NCBI RefSeq assembly: GCF_900088535.1
Contig: NZ_LT578417.1
Span: forward strand, 558,001-622,000
Origin: Cyanobium sp. NIES-981
Lineage (GTDB): Bacteria; Cyanobacteriota; Cyanobacteriia; PCC-6307; Cyanobiaceae
Length of the DNA: 64,000 nucleotides
Direction of reading: 5' to 3'
In this document: one piece after another, positions 35,754-46,317 of the stretch
How positions within the stretch are numbered: the first letter of the stretch is position 1
Layout of the letters: each line of letters begins with the position of its first letter
The notes under the pieces: generated by a model
Databases searched by the model: none
Told to the model about the DNA's origin: nothing
Seen by the model: the letters and a program-made list of their open reading frames with translations, nothing else
Program-made: the position numbers and the translations under genes

Positions 35754-36398
35754 ATGATCGGCTGGCTGCAAGGCGAACTCGCCGATCCCTGGCAGCACGA
35801 CAAGCGGTGCGGGCTGATGCTCCTCTGCCAGGGGGTCGGCTACGAGGTGCAGGTGAGCCAGCGGGAATGGCAGCGCCTGCCCCCGCCCGGCGCCGCGCTA
35901 GGCCTGCACATCCACCAGAGCATCCGGGAGGACGCCTGGACGCTCTACGGCTTCACGGCGCGGCAGGAGCGCGACCTCTTCCGGGAACTGGTGGCCGTGA
36001 GCGGCGTGGGTCCCCAGATGGCCCTGGGCCTGCTTGGGGCCCTCGAGCCCGAGGAGCTGGTGCAGGCCATCGTGCAGCCGGACCTGCGCCGCCTCTGCCA
36101 TGCCCCCGGCGTGGGCAAGCGCACGGCGGAACGCCTGGCGGTGGAGCTGCGGGGGCGGCTGCAGGAGCGCTATCTCGGCCCGGCCGGCCCTGGCGCTGAC
36201 AGCGGCGACGGCAGCCTCTCAAGCCTGGCCGACGGCAGCCGCGACGACATCCACGGCACCCTGGTGTCCCTTGGGTTCGCAGAGCTCGAAATCCACCGGG
36301 CCCTGCACGCGGTGGCCGCCCAGGGACTCGATCCGGAGGCCTCCACCGAGGACTGGATCCGCGACTGTCTGCGCTGGTTGTCCCGTTCGGCCGCCTGA
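35754..36398 (+). CDS. ruvA: Holliday junction branch migration protein RuvA
   Basis: 214 residues from ATG 35754. OB-fold N-terminus MIGWLQGELADPW, helix-hairpin-helix motifs SGVGPQMALGLL and APGVGKRTAERLAVEL, an acidic flexible linker (GADSGDGSLSSLADGSRDD), and domain III for RuvB binding (LVSLGFAELEIHRALHAV). Binds four-way junctions and loads RuvB. No LexA box seen upstream. Confidence 0.95.
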   Translation: MIGWLQGELADPWQHDKRCGLMLLCQGVGYEVQVSQREWQRLPPPGAALGLHIHQSIREDAWTLYGFTARQERDLFRELVAVSGVGPQMALGLLGALEPEELVQAIVQPDLRRLCHAPGVGKRTAERLAVELRGRLQERYLGPAGPGADSGDGSLSSLADGSRDDIHGTLVSLGFAELEIHRALHAVAAQGLDPEASTEDWIRDCLRWLSRSAA

Positions 36399-36557
36399 GC
36401 GGGGGTTGCCGGGGAGGGGGGGACTCCGGACGTTAAAGTGCCGGTTTGCACCGCAGACGCCGGGGCAAGGCCGTTGTTGTCGGGGTCCGATTCCCCGGCC
36501 GATCGCCCTGCCTGCCACACCAGGCTGCAGGCCCGGGCTCCGCCAACTTCCATCTCC

Positions 36558-36827
36558 ATGCCGCTCACCACCGACAAGAAGCAGGAACTGATCAACAGCC
36601 ACCAGACCCACGGCACCGACACCGGTTCCGTTGAGGTGCAGGTGGCGATGTTGAGTGAGCGCATCAGCCAGCTCACGGGCCATCTGCAGCAGAACAAGCA
36701 CGACTTCTCCTCCCGCCAGGGGCTGCTGAAGATGATCGGGCGCCGCAAGCGCCTGCTGGGCTACCTCAAGAGCATCAGCCAGGAGCGGTACAGCACCCTC
36801 ATCGCCAAGCTCGGCATCCGCGGCTGA
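36558..36827 (+). CDS. rpsO: 30S ribosomal protein S15
   Basis: 89 residues, exact family length. [20 protein letters not shown], then [40 protein letters not shown] and [17 protein letters not shown]. Binds the 16S rRNA three-way junction at helices 20-22. A 159-base leader separates it from ruvA and contains GC-rich inverted segments but no rpsO-type pseudoknot I can prove. Confidence 0.97.
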   Translation: MPLTTDKKQELINSHQTHGTDTGSVEVQVAMLSERISQLTGHLQQNKHDFSSRQGLLKMIGRRKRLLGYLKSISQERYSTLIAKLGIRG

Positions 36828-36836
36828 GGCCCAGCC

Positions 36837-37229
36837 ATGGCCGGCAAGGGGATGGGGAAAGGGCCGGTTGCATCCGGCTCCCGCAGGGTCAAGCCCTCCC
36901 GCAAGGGAAGCCAGCAGGTGATTCCCGAAGCCGTGGCCAACCGCATGGTCCGGAGGATCGCGGTGGCCACGGGCGTGCCCACGGCCGCGGGCATGGCGGT
37001 GTTCGTGGTGAGCTATGTGCTGGTGAGCCGCCAGATCCTCGACATCCCACCGGGAGCCACGCTCGCCGCCTCCGGAGCCTGTTTCCTGCTCGGACTGCTC
37101 GGTCTCAGCTACGGGGTTCTCTCCGCCAGCTGGGAGGACAAGCCAGGGAGCCTGATGGGCAGCGAACAACTGGGCCTCAACATCTCCCGGGTCCGCGAGT
37201 CACTCCGGGCCATGCGGGCCGGCCGCTGA
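36837..37229 (+). CDS. PAM68-family photosystem II assembly factor
   Basis: 130 residues. Basic N-terminus KGMGKGPVASGSRRVKPSRK, then IPEAVANRMVRRIAVATGVP, two membrane helices (AAGMAVFVVSYVLVSRQI and ATLAASGACFLLGLLGLSYG), and SASWEDKPGSLMGSEQLGLN, the family signature. PAM68 (sll0933 in Synechocystis) helps insert chlorophyll into CP47 during PSII assembly in thylakoids. It is 9 bases after rpsO, a neighbourhood shared by many cyanobacteria. Confidence 0.9.
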   Translation: MAGKGMGKGPVASGSRRVKPSRKGSQQVIPEAVANRMVRRIAVATGVPTAAGMAVFVVSYVLVSRQILDIPPGATLAASGACFLLGLLGLSYGVLSASWEDKPGSLMGSEQLGLNISRVRESLRAMRAGR

Positions 37230-37269
37230 TCCGCGCTGACCCTCTGGGAGGCGGCGCTGGCGGCGGCCC

Positions 37270-40200
37270 TCAGGCGGCGATCAGCGGAGCACTGATGCGG
37301 GCCCGGAACGCGGCCGCCGCCAGGGTGTCCAGCGCGGCGGCCGCATCGGCGACGCAGAACTGGGAACCGAGCCGCACGAACCGCGTCTCCTGGCTCTGCT
37401 GCACCAGGGCCACCACGGGCACGCGCAGGCCGGGTTCGTCCTGGGGAGGTCTGTGGCGCTGCAGGCATTCCCGCAGGCGGTGCTGGATCGCAATGTCAGC
37501 GGCCTGATCGGCCTCCAGTTCCACCATCAGCAGCTGCAGATCATCGATGGAGCGGCAGTCATCCACGATGAGCTGCACACGGTCATCGCGCCGGTCCACG
37601 GATCCCCACACCAGCAGCCGTGCATCCACCATCAGGTGGTCCGCCAGGCGGGCATAGGTGCGGGGAAAGACCACCGCCTCGCAGCTGCCGGTGAGGTCTT
37701 CCAGCTGCAGCACCGCCATGCGATCCCCTTTGCGGGTGTTCACCTGGCGCAGCTCGGGCACCATCACCACAGCACTCACCTTGGCCTTGTCGGCGAGTTC
37801 ATCGAGGTTGGTGAGGGCCACCGGGGAGAGCAGGCGCACGGGGCGCCCGAGCTGCTTCAGGGGGTGGTCCGAGAGGTAGAACCCCACCAGCTCCTTCTCC
37901 AGACGCAGTTTCTCTGTGGGGGGATAGTCCTTCACCGGAGCCGCTTTGGGGGCGGTGCCCAGATCGCCACCACCGGCCTCAGGCCCGGCAGCTTCAGCGC
38001 CGCCAGCGGCAACAAGGTCGAACAGGTTCCCCTGACCGCTGGCTCGGTCGCGGGCCCGGGAGCTGGCCCAGTCGAGGATCAGATCGAGGTCCGCCATCAG
38101 CTGGGCACGGTTCCCACTGGGCTCCAGGGCATCGAGGGCACCGGAGTGGATGAGCGCCTCCAGGGCCCGCCGGTTCAGCTGCTGGCCCGGAATGCGGTCG
38201 CAGAGATCGGCAAGGGAGCGGTAGGGGCCATCGCTCTGGCGAGCCTCGATCAGCTGGCGGATCGCGCCATCGCCGAGGTTGCGTACGGCCGAAAGGCCGA
38301 ACAGGATGCGCCCGCCGACCGGTGTGAAGTCGATCCCCGAGGCATTCACATCCGGAGGCATCACCTCGATGCCCATGGCATTGCAGTTGGCGATGTAGCG
38401 CTGCACCTTGTCGGAGGCACCCGCGTTCACCGTGAGCAGGGCCGCCATGTAGGCCACGGGGTAGTGCGCCTTGAGGTAGGCGGTCTGGAAGGTCACAGCG
38501 CCATAGGCCGTGGAGTGGCTCTTGTTGAAGCAGTACTCCGCAAACAGCACCATCTGCTCGAACAGAGCCTCCGCCACTGCCGTGTCCACCCCCCGCTGGG
38601 TGGCCCCTTCCACAAAGATGCTCTGGTGTTTCTCCATCTCGCTCTTCTTCTTTTTCCCCATGGCACGCCGCAGCAGGTCGGCCTCGCCCAGGGAGTAGCC
38701 GGCCAGATCCTGAGCGATCTTCATGATCTGCTCCTGGTACACCATGATCCCGTAGGTTTCCTTCAGGATGGGCTGGAGTTTGACGTGGGCAACCTCGATG
38801 ACTTCACGGCCATGCTTGCGGTTGATGAACTTGGGAATCAGGCCGGCATCGAGAGGCCCGGGACGATAGAGCGCCAGGATTGAGGAGATATCCTCCAGGG
38901 ACGAGGGTTTGAGATCGCGCACGATCTGCCGCATGCCGCTCGATTCCAGCTGGAAAATACCTTCCAGATCCCCACGGGCCAGCAGCCCGTAGGTCGCAGG
39001 GTCATCCAGAGGCAGTTTGTCGGGGTCGATGGTTTCCCCCGTGCTCTGGTGAACCAGATCGAGGGTCTTCTCGATCATGGTGAGGTTCTTGAGGCCCAGG
39101 AAATCCATCTTCAGCAGGCCCATCGACTCCACGTCTTCCATGAAGTACTGGGTGATCACCTGGCCGTCGTTGTTGCGCTGCAACGGCACCAGTTCATCGA
39201 GGGGATCGGCCGCGATCACCACGCCAGCGGCATGCACACCGAACGTCTTGTTGGTGCCCTCGATCCGCATGGCCATGTCCACCCAGCGGCGCACCACGGG
39301 ATCCTTGTCATATTTCTCGCGGAACTCCGGCGCTGGCGACTCCGGAGAGATCATCTCCTTGAGCTTGGCGGGCTTGCCCCGAACCACGGGGATGAGCTTG
39401 GCAAGGCGATCGGCATCGCCGTAGGGGATGTCGAGAACCCGGGCCACATCCTTGAGCACCGCCTTGGAGGTCATGCGGTTGAAGGTGATGATCTGGGCCA
39501 CCTTGTCCTCGCCGTAGCGCTGGGTCACGTAGTCGATCACCTCCCCGCGCCGCTCGATGCAGAAGTCGGTGTCGATGTCAGGCATCGACTTGCGCTCGGG
39601 ATTGAGGAAGCGCTCGAACAGCAGCCCATGCACCACCGGATCGATGTTGGTGATGCCCAGCGCGTAGGCCACCAGCGATCCCGCCGCCGAGCCCCGGCCC
39701 GGCCCCACCGGGATGCCGTTGTCGCGGGCGAAGCGGATGTAATCCCACACCACCAGGAAGTAGGTGGGAAAGCCCATCTGCTCCATCACCTGCAGCTCGA
39801 AGTGCAGACGCTCGCCGTAGGCAGGATCGAATGACGCTTCCGGTGCCAGCTCCAGCCGATCCCGCAGGCCCTGCTCGGCCACCGCGGTGAGGTAGCTCAC
39901 GGCCGTGTGCCCGTCCGGGATGGGGAAGCGCGGCATCTGGTAACGGCCGAGAATGTCATAGTCCTCCACTTTCTCGGCCACCCCGGCGGTGTTGGCCACG
40001 GCACGCTCGATCACCTCCGGCTCGAGGTGGTCGGCGAACAGGCCGAGCATTTCCGCCTCGCTCTTGATGTACTCGGTGCCCGTGTAGCGCAGCCGTTTCT
40101 CGTCGCTGATCAGCTTGCCGGTGAGCACACACAACAGGGCGTCATGGGCCTCCACATCCCCCACGCTGAGGTAGTGGGCGTCGTTGGTGGCGATCAGCTC

Positions 40201-40830
40201 GATGCCCAGCTCCTGGCCGATGCGGGCGATCTCGGTGTTGACGATGCGATCTTCCAGGCCGCCGTGATCCTGGATCTCAAGGTAGAAGTCGTCGCCGAAC
40301 ACCTCCTGGTACCAGGCCGCCACCTCCCGGGCCACCTCGGGGCGGCCGCGGAGGATCGCCTGGGGAATCTCGCCCCCGAGACAGGCGGTGGCCACGATCA
40401 GCCCCTCGCTGTGCTGCCGCAGCAGCTGCTTGTCGATGCAGGCCCGGGCGAAGATGCCCCGGCCCCGAATGCCCCGCAGGTGGCTGATGCTGGTGAGCTT
40501 CACCAGGTTGCGGTAGCCCACCGCGTTCTTGGCCAGCACCACCAGGTGGTAGCGGCGCTCCTTCTTGGGGGGATTGGGATCATCCAGCGCCCCGTTGATC
40601 ACGTACATCTCGTTGCCGATGATCGGCTTGATGCCGGCCTTCGCGCAGAGTTTCAGCAGCTCGATGGCGCCATACATGACCCCGTGGTCGGTGAGGGCCA
40701 GGGCGGGCATGCCCAGCGCCACCGCCCGCTCCACCATGGCCGGCAGCTGACTGGCCCCGTCCAGGAGGCTGTAATCGCTGTGGTTGTGGAGGGGTACGAA
40801 AGCCAAGGAGGGCAGCGCCTGTAGCGGCAA
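37270..40830 (-). CDS. dnaE: DNA polymerase III alpha subunit, continuous (no split intein)
   Basis: 1186 residues. PHP domain [20 protein letters not shown], catalytic aspartates in [42 protein letters not shown], then HhH and an OB fold ([18 protein letters not shown]). Start: TTG at 40830 with GGAGG about 10 bases upstream (TTG 40806 is an alternative); no ATG or GTG lies in frame nearby. Many cyanobacteria split dnaE with a trans-splicing intein; here the chain is unbroken. Replicative polymerase of the chromosome. Confidence 0.96.
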   Translation of the reverse strand: MPLQALPSLAFVPLHNHSDYSLLDGASQLPAMVERAVALGMPALALTDHGVMYGAIELLKLCAKAGIKPIIGNEMYVINGALDDPNPPKKERRYHLVVLAKNAVGYRNLVKLTSISHLRGIRGRGIFARACIDKQLLRQHSEGLIVATACLGGEIPQAILRGRPEVAREVAAWYQEVFGDDFYLEIQDHGGLEDRIVNTEIARIGQELGIELIATNDAHYLSVGDVEAHDALLCVLTGKLISDEKRLRYTGTEYIKSEAEMLGLFADHLEPEVIERAVANTAGVAEKVEDYDILGRYQMPRFPIPDGHTAVSYLTAVAEQGLRDRLELAPEASFDPAYGERLHFELQVMEQMGFPTYFLVVWDYIRFARDNGIPVGPGRGSAAGSLVAYALGITNIDPVVHGLLFERFLNPERKSMPDIDTDFCIERRGEVIDYVTQRYGEDKVAQIITFNRMTSKAVLKDVARVLDIPYGDADRLAKLIPVVRGKPAKLKEMISPESPAPEFREKYDKDPVVRRWVDMAMRIEGTNKTFGVHAAGVVIAADPLDELVPLQRNNDGQVITQYFMEDVESMGLLKMDFLGLKNLTMIEKTLDLVHQSTGETIDPDKLPLDDPATYGLLARGDLEGIFQLESSGMRQIVRDLKPSSLEDISSILALYRPGPLDAGLIPKFINRKHGREVIEVAHVKLQPILKETYGIMVYQEQIMKIAQDLAGYSLGEADLLRRAMGKKKKSEMEKHQSIFVEGATQRGVDTAVAEALFEQMVLFAEYCFNKSHSTAYGAVTFQTAYLKAHYPVAYMAALLTVNAGASDKVQRYIANCNAMGIEVMPPDVNASGIDFTPVGGRILFGLSAVRNLGDGAIRQLIEARQSDGPYRSLADLCDRIPGQQLNRRALEALIHSGALDALEPSGNRAQLMADLDLILDWASSRARDRASGQGNLFDLVAAGGAEAAGPEAGGGDLGTAPKAAPVKDYPPTEKLRLEKELVGFYLSDHPLKQLGRPVRLLSPVALTNLDELADKAKVSAVVMVPELRQVNTRKGDRMAVLQLEDLTGSCEAVVFPRTYARLADHLMVDARLLVWGSVDRRDDRVQLIVDDCRSIDDLQLLMVELEADQAADIAIQHRLRECLQRHRPPQDEPGLRVPVVALVQQSQETRFVRLGSQFCVADAAAALDTLAAAAFRARISAPLIAA

Positions 40831-40874
40831 GCGTAGATCGCCTCCACCAGATCTGGTGCCCGGCCAGGGCAGGA

Positions 40875-42335
40875 TCAGACGGCCAGGGCAGCCTCCGGCC
40901 GCTGCTCCATCACCCGGGCCGCCAGCTCGTAGTGGTGGGCCACCTGCAGCAGCCTCGCCTCCTCGAGCACATTGGTGATGAACTGCACCCCGATCGGCAG
41001 ACCGCGCTGATCGAAGCCGCAGGGCACACTGATGGCCGGCACGCCGGCCATGTTGGCCGGAATGGTGAGCAGGTCGGCCAGGTACATCGCCAGGGGGTCG
41101 TCGGTGTGGGCCCCGAAGGCGAAGGCGGTGGTGGGTGAGGTGGGGGTCAGCAGCACATCGACCCGCTCGAAGGCGCGGTCGAAATCGCGGCGGATCAGGG
41201 TGCGCACCTGCTGGGCCTTCTTGTAGTAGGCGTCCACGTAGCCGGCGGAGAGGGCGTAGGTGCCGATCAGGATGCGGCGCTGCACCTCATCGCCGAACCC
41301 CTCGGCGCGGCTGCGGGCCGTCATCTCAGCCAGGCTCTCCACACCCTCGGCGCGATGGCCGTACTTCACGCCGTCGTAGCGGGCCAGGTTGGCGGACGCT
41401 TCCGAGGGCGCGATCACGTAGTAGGTGGCGATGCCGTCGTTGAAGCGGGGGCAGCTCACCTCCACCAGCTCGCAGCCGAGGGCCTCGAGCTGGCTGGCGG
41501 CGGCCAGCACGGAGGCCTTCACCTCCGGATCCAGACCCTCGGCCTCCAGGCACTCACGCACCACGCCCACCCGCAGCCCGGCCACAGGCTGCTGAAGGGC
41601 AGCGCGGTAGTCCGGCACCGGCAGCCGCAGGCAGGTGGAATCGCGCGGATCCGGACCGGCGATCACCTGCAGCAGTTCGGCGGCATCCGCCACGCTGCGG
41701 CTGAACGGCCCCACCTGATCGAGGGAGCTGGCGAAGGCCACCAGGCCGTAGCGGCTCACCCGGCCGTAGGTGGGCTTGAGGCCCACCACCCCGCAGAAGG
41801 CCGCGGGCTGGCGGATGGAGCCACCGGTGTCGGAGCCAAGGGAGGCCACGCACTCGCCGGCGGCCACGGCGGCGGCACTGCCGCCGGAGCTGCCCCCCGG
41901 CACCCGCTCCGGGTCCCAGGGGTTGTGGCTGGGTCCGAAGGCCGAGGTCTCGGTGGAGCTGCCCATGGCGAACTCGTCGAGATTGGTCTTGCCGAGGAGC
42001 ACCGCACCGGCCTGCCACAGCCGCTCGGTGACCGTGGACTCGTAGGGCGGCACGAAGCTTTCCAGCATGCGGCTGGAGCAGGTGGTGGCAATGCCCGCGG
42101 TGCAGAGGTTGTCCTTGATCGCCAGGGGGATGCCCGCCAGCGGCGGCAGGGGCTCCCCGGCCAGGCGGGCCGCATCGATCCGGTCGGCGTCCGCCCGGGC
42201 CCGCTCGGCGGTGACGGTGAGGAACGCCTTGACGGTGCCGTCCACCGCCTCGATCCGCGCCAGGTGGTGATCGGTGAGCTCGCGGGCCGACACCTCGCCC
42301 CGCTCTAGGTGCTCACGCCATTCGGCGATGCCCAT
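40875..42335 (-). CDS. gatA: Glutamyl-tRNA(Gln) amidotransferase subunit A
   Basis: 486 residues from ATG 42335 (GTG 42347 is in frame). Amidase signature: [11 protein letters not shown]-type loop ([20 protein letters not shown], catalytic Lys), [18 protein letters not shown], and [15 protein letters not shown] with the cis-Ser and nucleophile Ser. Releases ammonia from glutamine for transamidation of Glu-tRNA(Gln) with GatB and GatC. Lies 45 bases upstream of dnaE on the same strand. Confidence 0.95.
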   Translation of the reverse strand: MGIAEWREHLERGEVSARELTDHHLARIEAVDGTVKAFLTVTAERARADADRIDAARLAGEPLPPLAGIPLAIKDNLCTAGIATTCSSRMLESFVPPYESTVTERLWQAGAVLLGKTNLDEFAMGSSTETSAFGPSHNPWDPERVPGGSSGGSAAAVAAGECVASLGSDTGGSIRQPAAFCGVVGLKPTYGRVSRYGLVAFASSLDQVGPFSRSVADAAELLQVIAGPDPRDSTCLRLPVPDYRAALQQPVAGLRVGVVRECLEAEGLDPEVKASVLAAASQLEALGCELVEVSCPRFNDGIATYYVIAPSEASANLARYDGVKYGHRAEGVESLAEMTARSRAEGFGDEVQRRILIGTYALSAGYVDAYYKKAQQVRTLIRRDFDRAFERVDVLLTPTSPTTAFAFGAHTDDPLAMYLADLLTIPANMAGVPAISVPCGFDQRGLPIGVQFITNVLEEARLLQVAHHYELAARVMEQRPEAALAV

Positions 42336-42365
42336 CCAACCGTTCACCAGCAGGACTGGACGCTA

Positions 42366-42605
42366 TCAGCCCAGCTCGGTGAGGGGCTCGCCGCGGCGGG
42401 TGCGCAGCAGCTCCACCTCAAGGGAGGCCGGTGCTTCGGCGCGGAGATCCTCGACGAAGGCCGGGAGCTGGGCCTCAAGGGTGCGGCGTCGCACGAAGGG
42501 GCCGAACCAGTAGGTGACATCGGGCGACTGTGTGCGCACCCGGGCCCACCAGGCCAGACCCAGACCGTTGGCGCAGCTGCGCACAGGCCAGAGCAAGGGG
42601 TTCAT
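42366..42605 (-). CDS. DUF1816 (CpcD-like) small protein
   Basis: 79 residues from ATG 42605 (the frame is open 17 codons further up). WPVRSCANGLGLAWWARVRT, then SPDVTYWFGPFVRRRTLEAQ and LPAFVEDLRAEAP match the DUF1816 pattern W-x-E-I-x-T-x-x-P-x-x-x-Y-x-F-G-P-F. The fold resembles the CpcD linker domain, and a phycobilisome link has been suggested for the family; no direct evidence here. Confidence 0.8.
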   Translation of the reverse strand: MNPLLWPVRSCANGLGLAWWARVRTQSPDVTYWFGPFVRRRTLEAQLPAFVEDLRAEAPASLEVELLRTRRGEPLTELG

Positions 42606-42668
42606 GGATGCGGGGTCAGGCAAGGGCCATTGTGCCGGGTGGCTGGTCGCTGCCATGGCGCCGCTGGG

Positions 42669-44285
42669 TCACAACTGGATGTCACGGGCGAAGGCCGGGT
42701 CGGGGAAGGAAGCAGGCGTCAACGGATCGAGGCTCACGGCTGGCGCTGCGGCAGGCTCGAGGGGCTGATCCGCCCCAGCCTCCGGGCCAGGCGGCTCCGG
42801 CATGGCGTCGGTGGGGCCGGGGTCGGGGTCGGGGTCGGGCCCGGGGCCGGGGTCGGGCCCGGGGTCGGGGTTGGGCGGCGGAGTGGCGGCGGAGTCTGCC
42901 AGCGGTTCAGAACCAGGCACCTGCGAAGCTTCGGGGTAGGGGCCCGGGGCATCGGGCTCGGGGCCGGGGACTTCGGCAGCGGCGGCCACAGGCATGCGGG
43001 GCCGCTGCAGCCGGGGGGCGGGTTGCCCCCCCTTCAACCCCTTCATCCAGCCCCTGCGGGCCACCTCGTAGAGCAGCAGGGCGGTGGCCACGGAGGCGTT
43101 GAGGCTGGGTGTGGCCCCCCGCAGGGGAATGCTCACCAGCTGATCGCAGTGCTTGCGGGTCAACATGGCCAGGCCGTCCGCCTCGGATCCGGTGACGATC
43201 ACCAGAGGTCCCTCCAGGTCGGCCTCCTCCAGGCTCAGGTTCCCCTCCGAGGCCAGACCGATCACGCGGTAGCCCTCCTGCTTGAGGCTGTCGAGAGCCC
43301 GGTTGAGATTCACCACCCGGGCCACGGGCAGATGCTCCAGAGCCCCGGCGGCCACTTTCGCCACCGAGCCCGTGAGCCCGGCACTGCGGCGCTGGGGCAG
43401 AACCAGACCGTGGGCCCCGAGGGCCTCGGCGCTGCGGGCGATCGCTCCGAGGTTGTGGGGATCGGTGATGCCGTCGAGCGCCATCAGGAGGGGGGGCTCA
43501 CCGATGGCGCGGCAGCCCTCGATCAGGCCGGGCAGATCGAGGGTCTCGGCCGCCGCCGTCTGAAGCACGATGCCCTGGTGCACCGCCCCGCCGGTGAGCT
43601 GCCCCAGCCGGGCCCAGGTGACTTCCTCCACAAGCACCCCGGAACTCTTGGCCTCCCGCAGCAGTTGCAGGAAGCGGGGGCTGAAGCGCATCTCGGCCGT
43701 GCACCAGATCCGGTGGATGGGGCGTCCGCTCTCCAGGGCCGCCTGGGCGGAATGGCGACCCCAGATGAGATCGGCTGGCTGGTCCATGCCGTGCTGGTCC
43801 GCCTCCGGCACCACGGGGCGGCGATCAGCGTCCTCCAGACCCACCCGGGTGGGCGTGGGCGCGCCGCCGTAGCGGCGAGCAGGGGCATCGAGGCGGCGGG
43901 CTGGTCGCCTGGCCGAGGCGTCGCGACGCACGGGCGCCCCTCCCCAGTCCCTGCGCGGGCTCCGCGCCCGGACATCGTCACGGCGGCCGTAGGCACGGTC
44001 GCCGGCGTCACGGCTGCGGCCCTCCCGGTCTGGCCGGGCTGCACGGGCGGGCGATCGGTCAGCGGATCGGTCAGGGGATCGGCGGGCGAAGGATCCCCGT
44101 TCCGCCTGGCCACGGGAGAAGGGGGGCCTGGAGCGCTCCCCACCCTCAGCGCCGCCATCGACACGACGCACGTCGCGACCCCGCTCCCGCTTCCCCTGCC
44201 AGGCACCCTCTCGGGCAGGGCGTGCGGCCCCACGGCCCCCAGTCCCCGTCCGTTTGTCCGGACGGCGTTCAAATCGCGGGCTCAT
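42669..44285 (-). CDS. TrmH/RlmB-family RNA 2'-O-methyltransferase with disordered tails
   Basis: 538 residues. The first 165 are Arg/Gly/Asp-rich and disordered (RFERRPDKRTGTGGRGAARP and similar). Residues about 180-420 are the enzyme: LIWGRHSAQAALESGRPIHR (substrate-binding), LDGITDPHNLGAIARSAEAL, VTGSEADGLA and LRGATPSLNASVATALLLYE, the SPOUT knot. It is probably RlmB (Gm2251 of 23S rRNA). The last 110 residues are a Pro/Asp/Gly/Glu tail with NPDPGPDPGPGPDPDPDPG. The N-terminal extension is common in cyanobacteria; the C-terminal tail is not typical. Confidence 0.9.
   Translation of the reverse strand: MSPRFERRPDKRTGTGGRGAARPAREGAWQGKRERGRDVRRVDGGAEGGERSRPPFSRGQAERGSFARRSPDRSADRSPARAARPDREGRSRDAGDRAYGRRDDVRARSPRRDWGGAPVRRDASARRPARRLDAPARRYGGAPTPTRVGLEDADRRPVVPEADQHGMDQPADLIWGRHSAQAALESGRPIHRIWCTAEMRFSPRFLQLLREAKSSGVLVEEVTWARLGQLTGGAVHQGIVLQTAAAETLDLPGLIEGCRAIGEPPLLMALDGITDPHNLGAIARSAEALGAHGLVLPQRRSAGLTGSVAKVAAGALEHLPVARVVNLNRALDSLKQEGYRVIGLASEGNLSLEEADLEGPLVIVTGSEADGLAMLTRKHCDQLVSIPLRGATPSLNASVATALLLYEVARRGWMKGLKGGQPAPRLQRPRMPVAAAAEVPGPEPDAPGPYPEASQVPGSEPLADSAATPPPNPDPGPDPGPGPDPDPDPGPTDAMPEPPGPEAGADQPLEPAAAPAVSLDPLTPASFPDPAFARDIQL
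42813..42870. repeat. G-run tandem repeat with G-quadruplex potential (inside RlmB-like gene)
   Basis: The plus strand carries about ten runs of 3-4 G separated by CC, TC or CCC (units GGGGTC and GGGCCC) over 58 bases. Four or more G-runs with 1-3 base loops meet the canonical quadruplex pattern. The host gene is on the minus strand, so this G-rich strand is its template and the mRNA is C-rich, encoding the Pro-Asp-Gly tail. Confidence 0.75.
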
Positions 44286-44297
44286 GGTCGCCAGGTC

Positions 44298-44729
44298 TTA
44301 TGGATTGTTGTCGTTCAAGTGATCTAGCAGCTCGACCAACCGCGCCGGATCATGGAGGAACAACCAGCCCAGCAGGGCCTCGAAACCGGTGGCCCGCGCA
44401 TAGACCGACGGATCTCCCCCCCGGGGGCCGCGTCCGGCCCTGTTGCGGGCCCGCCGCACCAGCTCGCGCTCAGCGCTGCGCAAGCTCGGCTCCAGCCTTT
44501 CCAGCAGCAGGGCCTGGGCATCGGCCCGCACCGCTGCCACCACGTGCCGGTGGAGATCCTGGGCTCGGGCGGGAGCCCGGCAGCGGTCCAGGCGCTGATG
44601 GAGCTCCCATACGGCATCACCCAGCCAGGCTAGCTGCAGCACCCCCAGCTCGGCGCTGGGCCGCTGGGGATGCAGCCCCTGCAGCCAGGCGGATCCGCCT
44701 CGGCCGGACTCAGGCGGCGAGGCTGTCAA
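44298..44729 (-). CDS. mrnC: Mini-ribonuclease III
   Basis: 143 residues from TTG 44729, overlapping the STAS gene by 20 bases; there is no ATG or GTG before the family core. LGVLQLAWLGDAVWELHQRL and SVYARATGFEALLGWLFLHD hold the Asp and Glu residues of the RNase III catalytic fold, with no dsRNA-binding domain. Mini-III matures 23S rRNA ends in bacteria that have it. The start codon choice is uncertain. Confidence 0.9.
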   Translation of the reverse strand: MTASPPESGRGGSAWLQGLHPQRPSAELGVLQLAWLGDAVWELHQRLDRCRAPARAQDLHRHVVAAVRADAQALLLERLEPSLRSAERELVRRARNRAGRGPRGGDPSVYARATGFEALLGWLFLHDPARLVELLDHLNDNNP

Positions 44730-45048
44730 GGGCGGTGGCCAGGTCGGGCTGGAGATGCAGAAACTCCTCCAGGCGCACGAGTTTCACCGTCTGCACAACC
44801 CGGGCATTGCCCACCACCAGAAAGGTCTGCCGGTCGGTGTTGCACTGCTTGGCGAGCTGCACCAGGGCGCCGAGCCCGGACGAGTCGATGAAATCGATGT
44901 GGGTGAGGTCCACCACCAGGGGTTGACCGGGGCTGCGGTGCTCGGCGATGAAGGTTCCGAACTGCTTGTCGGAGTAGGCGTCGAGCTGGCCGGTGAACCG
45001 GAAGAGCTGGCAGCGGGCCTGCTGCTCGAAGCCGCCGCGCAGGGACAC
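44710..45048 (-). CDS. STAS-domain anti-sigma-factor antagonist
   Basis: 112 residues from GTG 45048. STAS fold: FRFTGQLDAYSDKQFGTFIA, LVVDLTHIDFIDSSGLGALV with the phosphorylatable Ser in D-S-S-G, then LAKQCNTDRQTFLVVGNARV. Binds and sequesters an HATPase-type anti-sigma/serine kinase; unphosphorylated form is active. A candidate kinase partner is encoded at 9982-10422. Next to rRNA-processing genes but no direct functional link is known. Confidence 0.9.
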   Translation of the reverse strand: MSLRGGFEQQARCQLFRFTGQLDAYSDKQFGTFIAEHRSPGQPLVVDLTHIDFIDSSGLGALVQLAKQCNTDRQTFLVVGNARVVQTVKLVRLEEFLHLQPDLATALDSLAA

Positions 45049-45173
45049 CGTCAGACGCTGCAGGTCGTTGATGGCTCTGCCCCCTTGGCTGTTCTGCGGG
45101 GAGTGTAGGGAGAGGGACGCCGTTTGCAGAAAGCAGAGCCCAGGGGGCCGCCACGGGGTGGGCCGAGCGCCCC

Positions 45174-46313
45174 TCAGCCGCGGCGCTCGGCCATCAGGGC
45201 CGCGAAGCGAGCGAAGTGGTGATCGGCGTCGTGGGGACCGGGGCTCGCTTCCGGGTGGTACTGGATACCGAACACGGGCTGGTCGCGCAGGGCCAGGGCC
45301 GCCACGGTGCGGTCGTTGAGGTTGAGGTGGGTGATCTCCACCCGGTCCGCGGGCAGGGAGTCGGCCTCGATGGCGAAACCGTGGTTCTGGCTGGTGATCT
45401 CCACGTGCCCGGGGCTGCCGCAGGGATGGTTCAGGCCGCGGTGGCCGTAGCCGAGCTTGAAGCTGCGTCCCCCCAGGGCCAGGGCGAGGATCTGGTGGCC
45501 CATGCAGATGCCGAACACCGGCAGGTCGGGTTGCTGCAGCAGGCCGCGGGCCAGCTCCACCCCCGTGGTGACAGCGGCCGGATCACCGGGGCCATTCGAG
45601 AGGAACACACCTTCGGGATGGTGGCTCAGCACCTCCTCGAGACTGGCGGTGGCCGGCAGCACCGTGACCACGCAGCCGTGGGCCACCAAGCGATCGAGGA
45701 TGGCCCGCTTGATGCCGAAATCGATGGCCACCACGCGATAGGGAGGTTCAGGAGTGGCCTGGATCCTGGTGTCGAACGCGGCCGCGCAGGTGCCGTCCCA
45801 GGTGTAGGGCTCCGGGGTGGTGACCCTGGAGGCCAGGTCGAGCCCCTGCATCGACGGGGCTGCGACCACCTGCCTGAGCAGCTCCTGGGCGGCGGTGCCA
45901 TCACTGCTGATCGCCCCGTTGATGGCGCCGCCCTCCCGCAGGTGCCGCACCAGGGCACGGGTGTCCACGCCACGGATTCCCACCACGCCATGGCCCTCCA
46001 GCCACGTGCTCAGGTCGGCCTCGGCGCGCCAGCTGCTGGCCACGGGCGCGAGCTGGCGGGCGATCACCCCGCGGACGTGGGGATGGTCCGCCTCCTGGTC
46101 GGCGGCGTTGACACCGGTGTTGCCGAGTTCGGGGTAGGTGAAGGTCACCAGCTGCCCGGAGTAGCTGGGGTCGGTCATCACCTCCTGATACCCGGTCATG
46201 CCGGTGTTGAAGACCACCTCACCAATGGCCGTGCCGATGGCGCCGAAGGCCTCACCGCGCAGCAGGGTGCCGTCGGCGAGAACCAGGAGAGCGGCTGGGG
46301 AGGACGCAGTCAC
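45174..46313 (-). CDS. carA: Carbamoyl-phosphate synthase small subunit
   Basis: 379 residues from GTG 46313; the open frame continues through a repeat and is not coding. N-terminal CPSase small-chain domain ([40 protein letters not shown]) then class I glutaminase: [29 protein letters not shown] with the catalytic Cys, and [15 protein letters not shown] with the His-x-Glu pair. Supplies ammonia to CarB (not in window) for arginine and pyrimidine synthesis. Follows trpD by 127 bases. Confidence 0.95.
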   Translation of the reverse strand: MTASSPAALLVLADGTLLRGEAFGAIGTAIGEVVFNTGMTGYQEVMTDPSYSGQLVTFTYPELGNTGVNAADQEADHPHVRGVIARQLAPVASSWRAEADLSTWLEGHGVVGIRGVDTRALVRHLREGGAINGAISSDGTAAQELLRQVVAAPSMQGLDLASRVTTPEPYTWDGTCAAAFDTRIQATPEPPYRVVAIDFGIKRAILDRLVAHGCVVTVLPATASLEEVLSHHPEGVFLSNGPGDPAAVTTGVELARGLLQQPDLPVFGICMGHQILALALGGRSFKLGYGHRGLNHPCGSPGHVEITSQNHGFAIEADSLPADRVEITHLNLNDRTVAALALRDQPVFGIQYHPEASPGPHDADHHFARFAALMAERRG

Positions 46314-46317
46314 GATG

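Noticed and set aside
37270-40830. A split or in-frame intein in dnaE
   Set aside because: The frame is continuous, total length fits a bare DnaE, and no intein-like blocks interrupt the polymerase motifs.
42813-42870. CRISPR-like array
   Set aside because: The units are 6-10 bases of G/C/T with no spacers and lie inside a coding tail; no cas gene is present.
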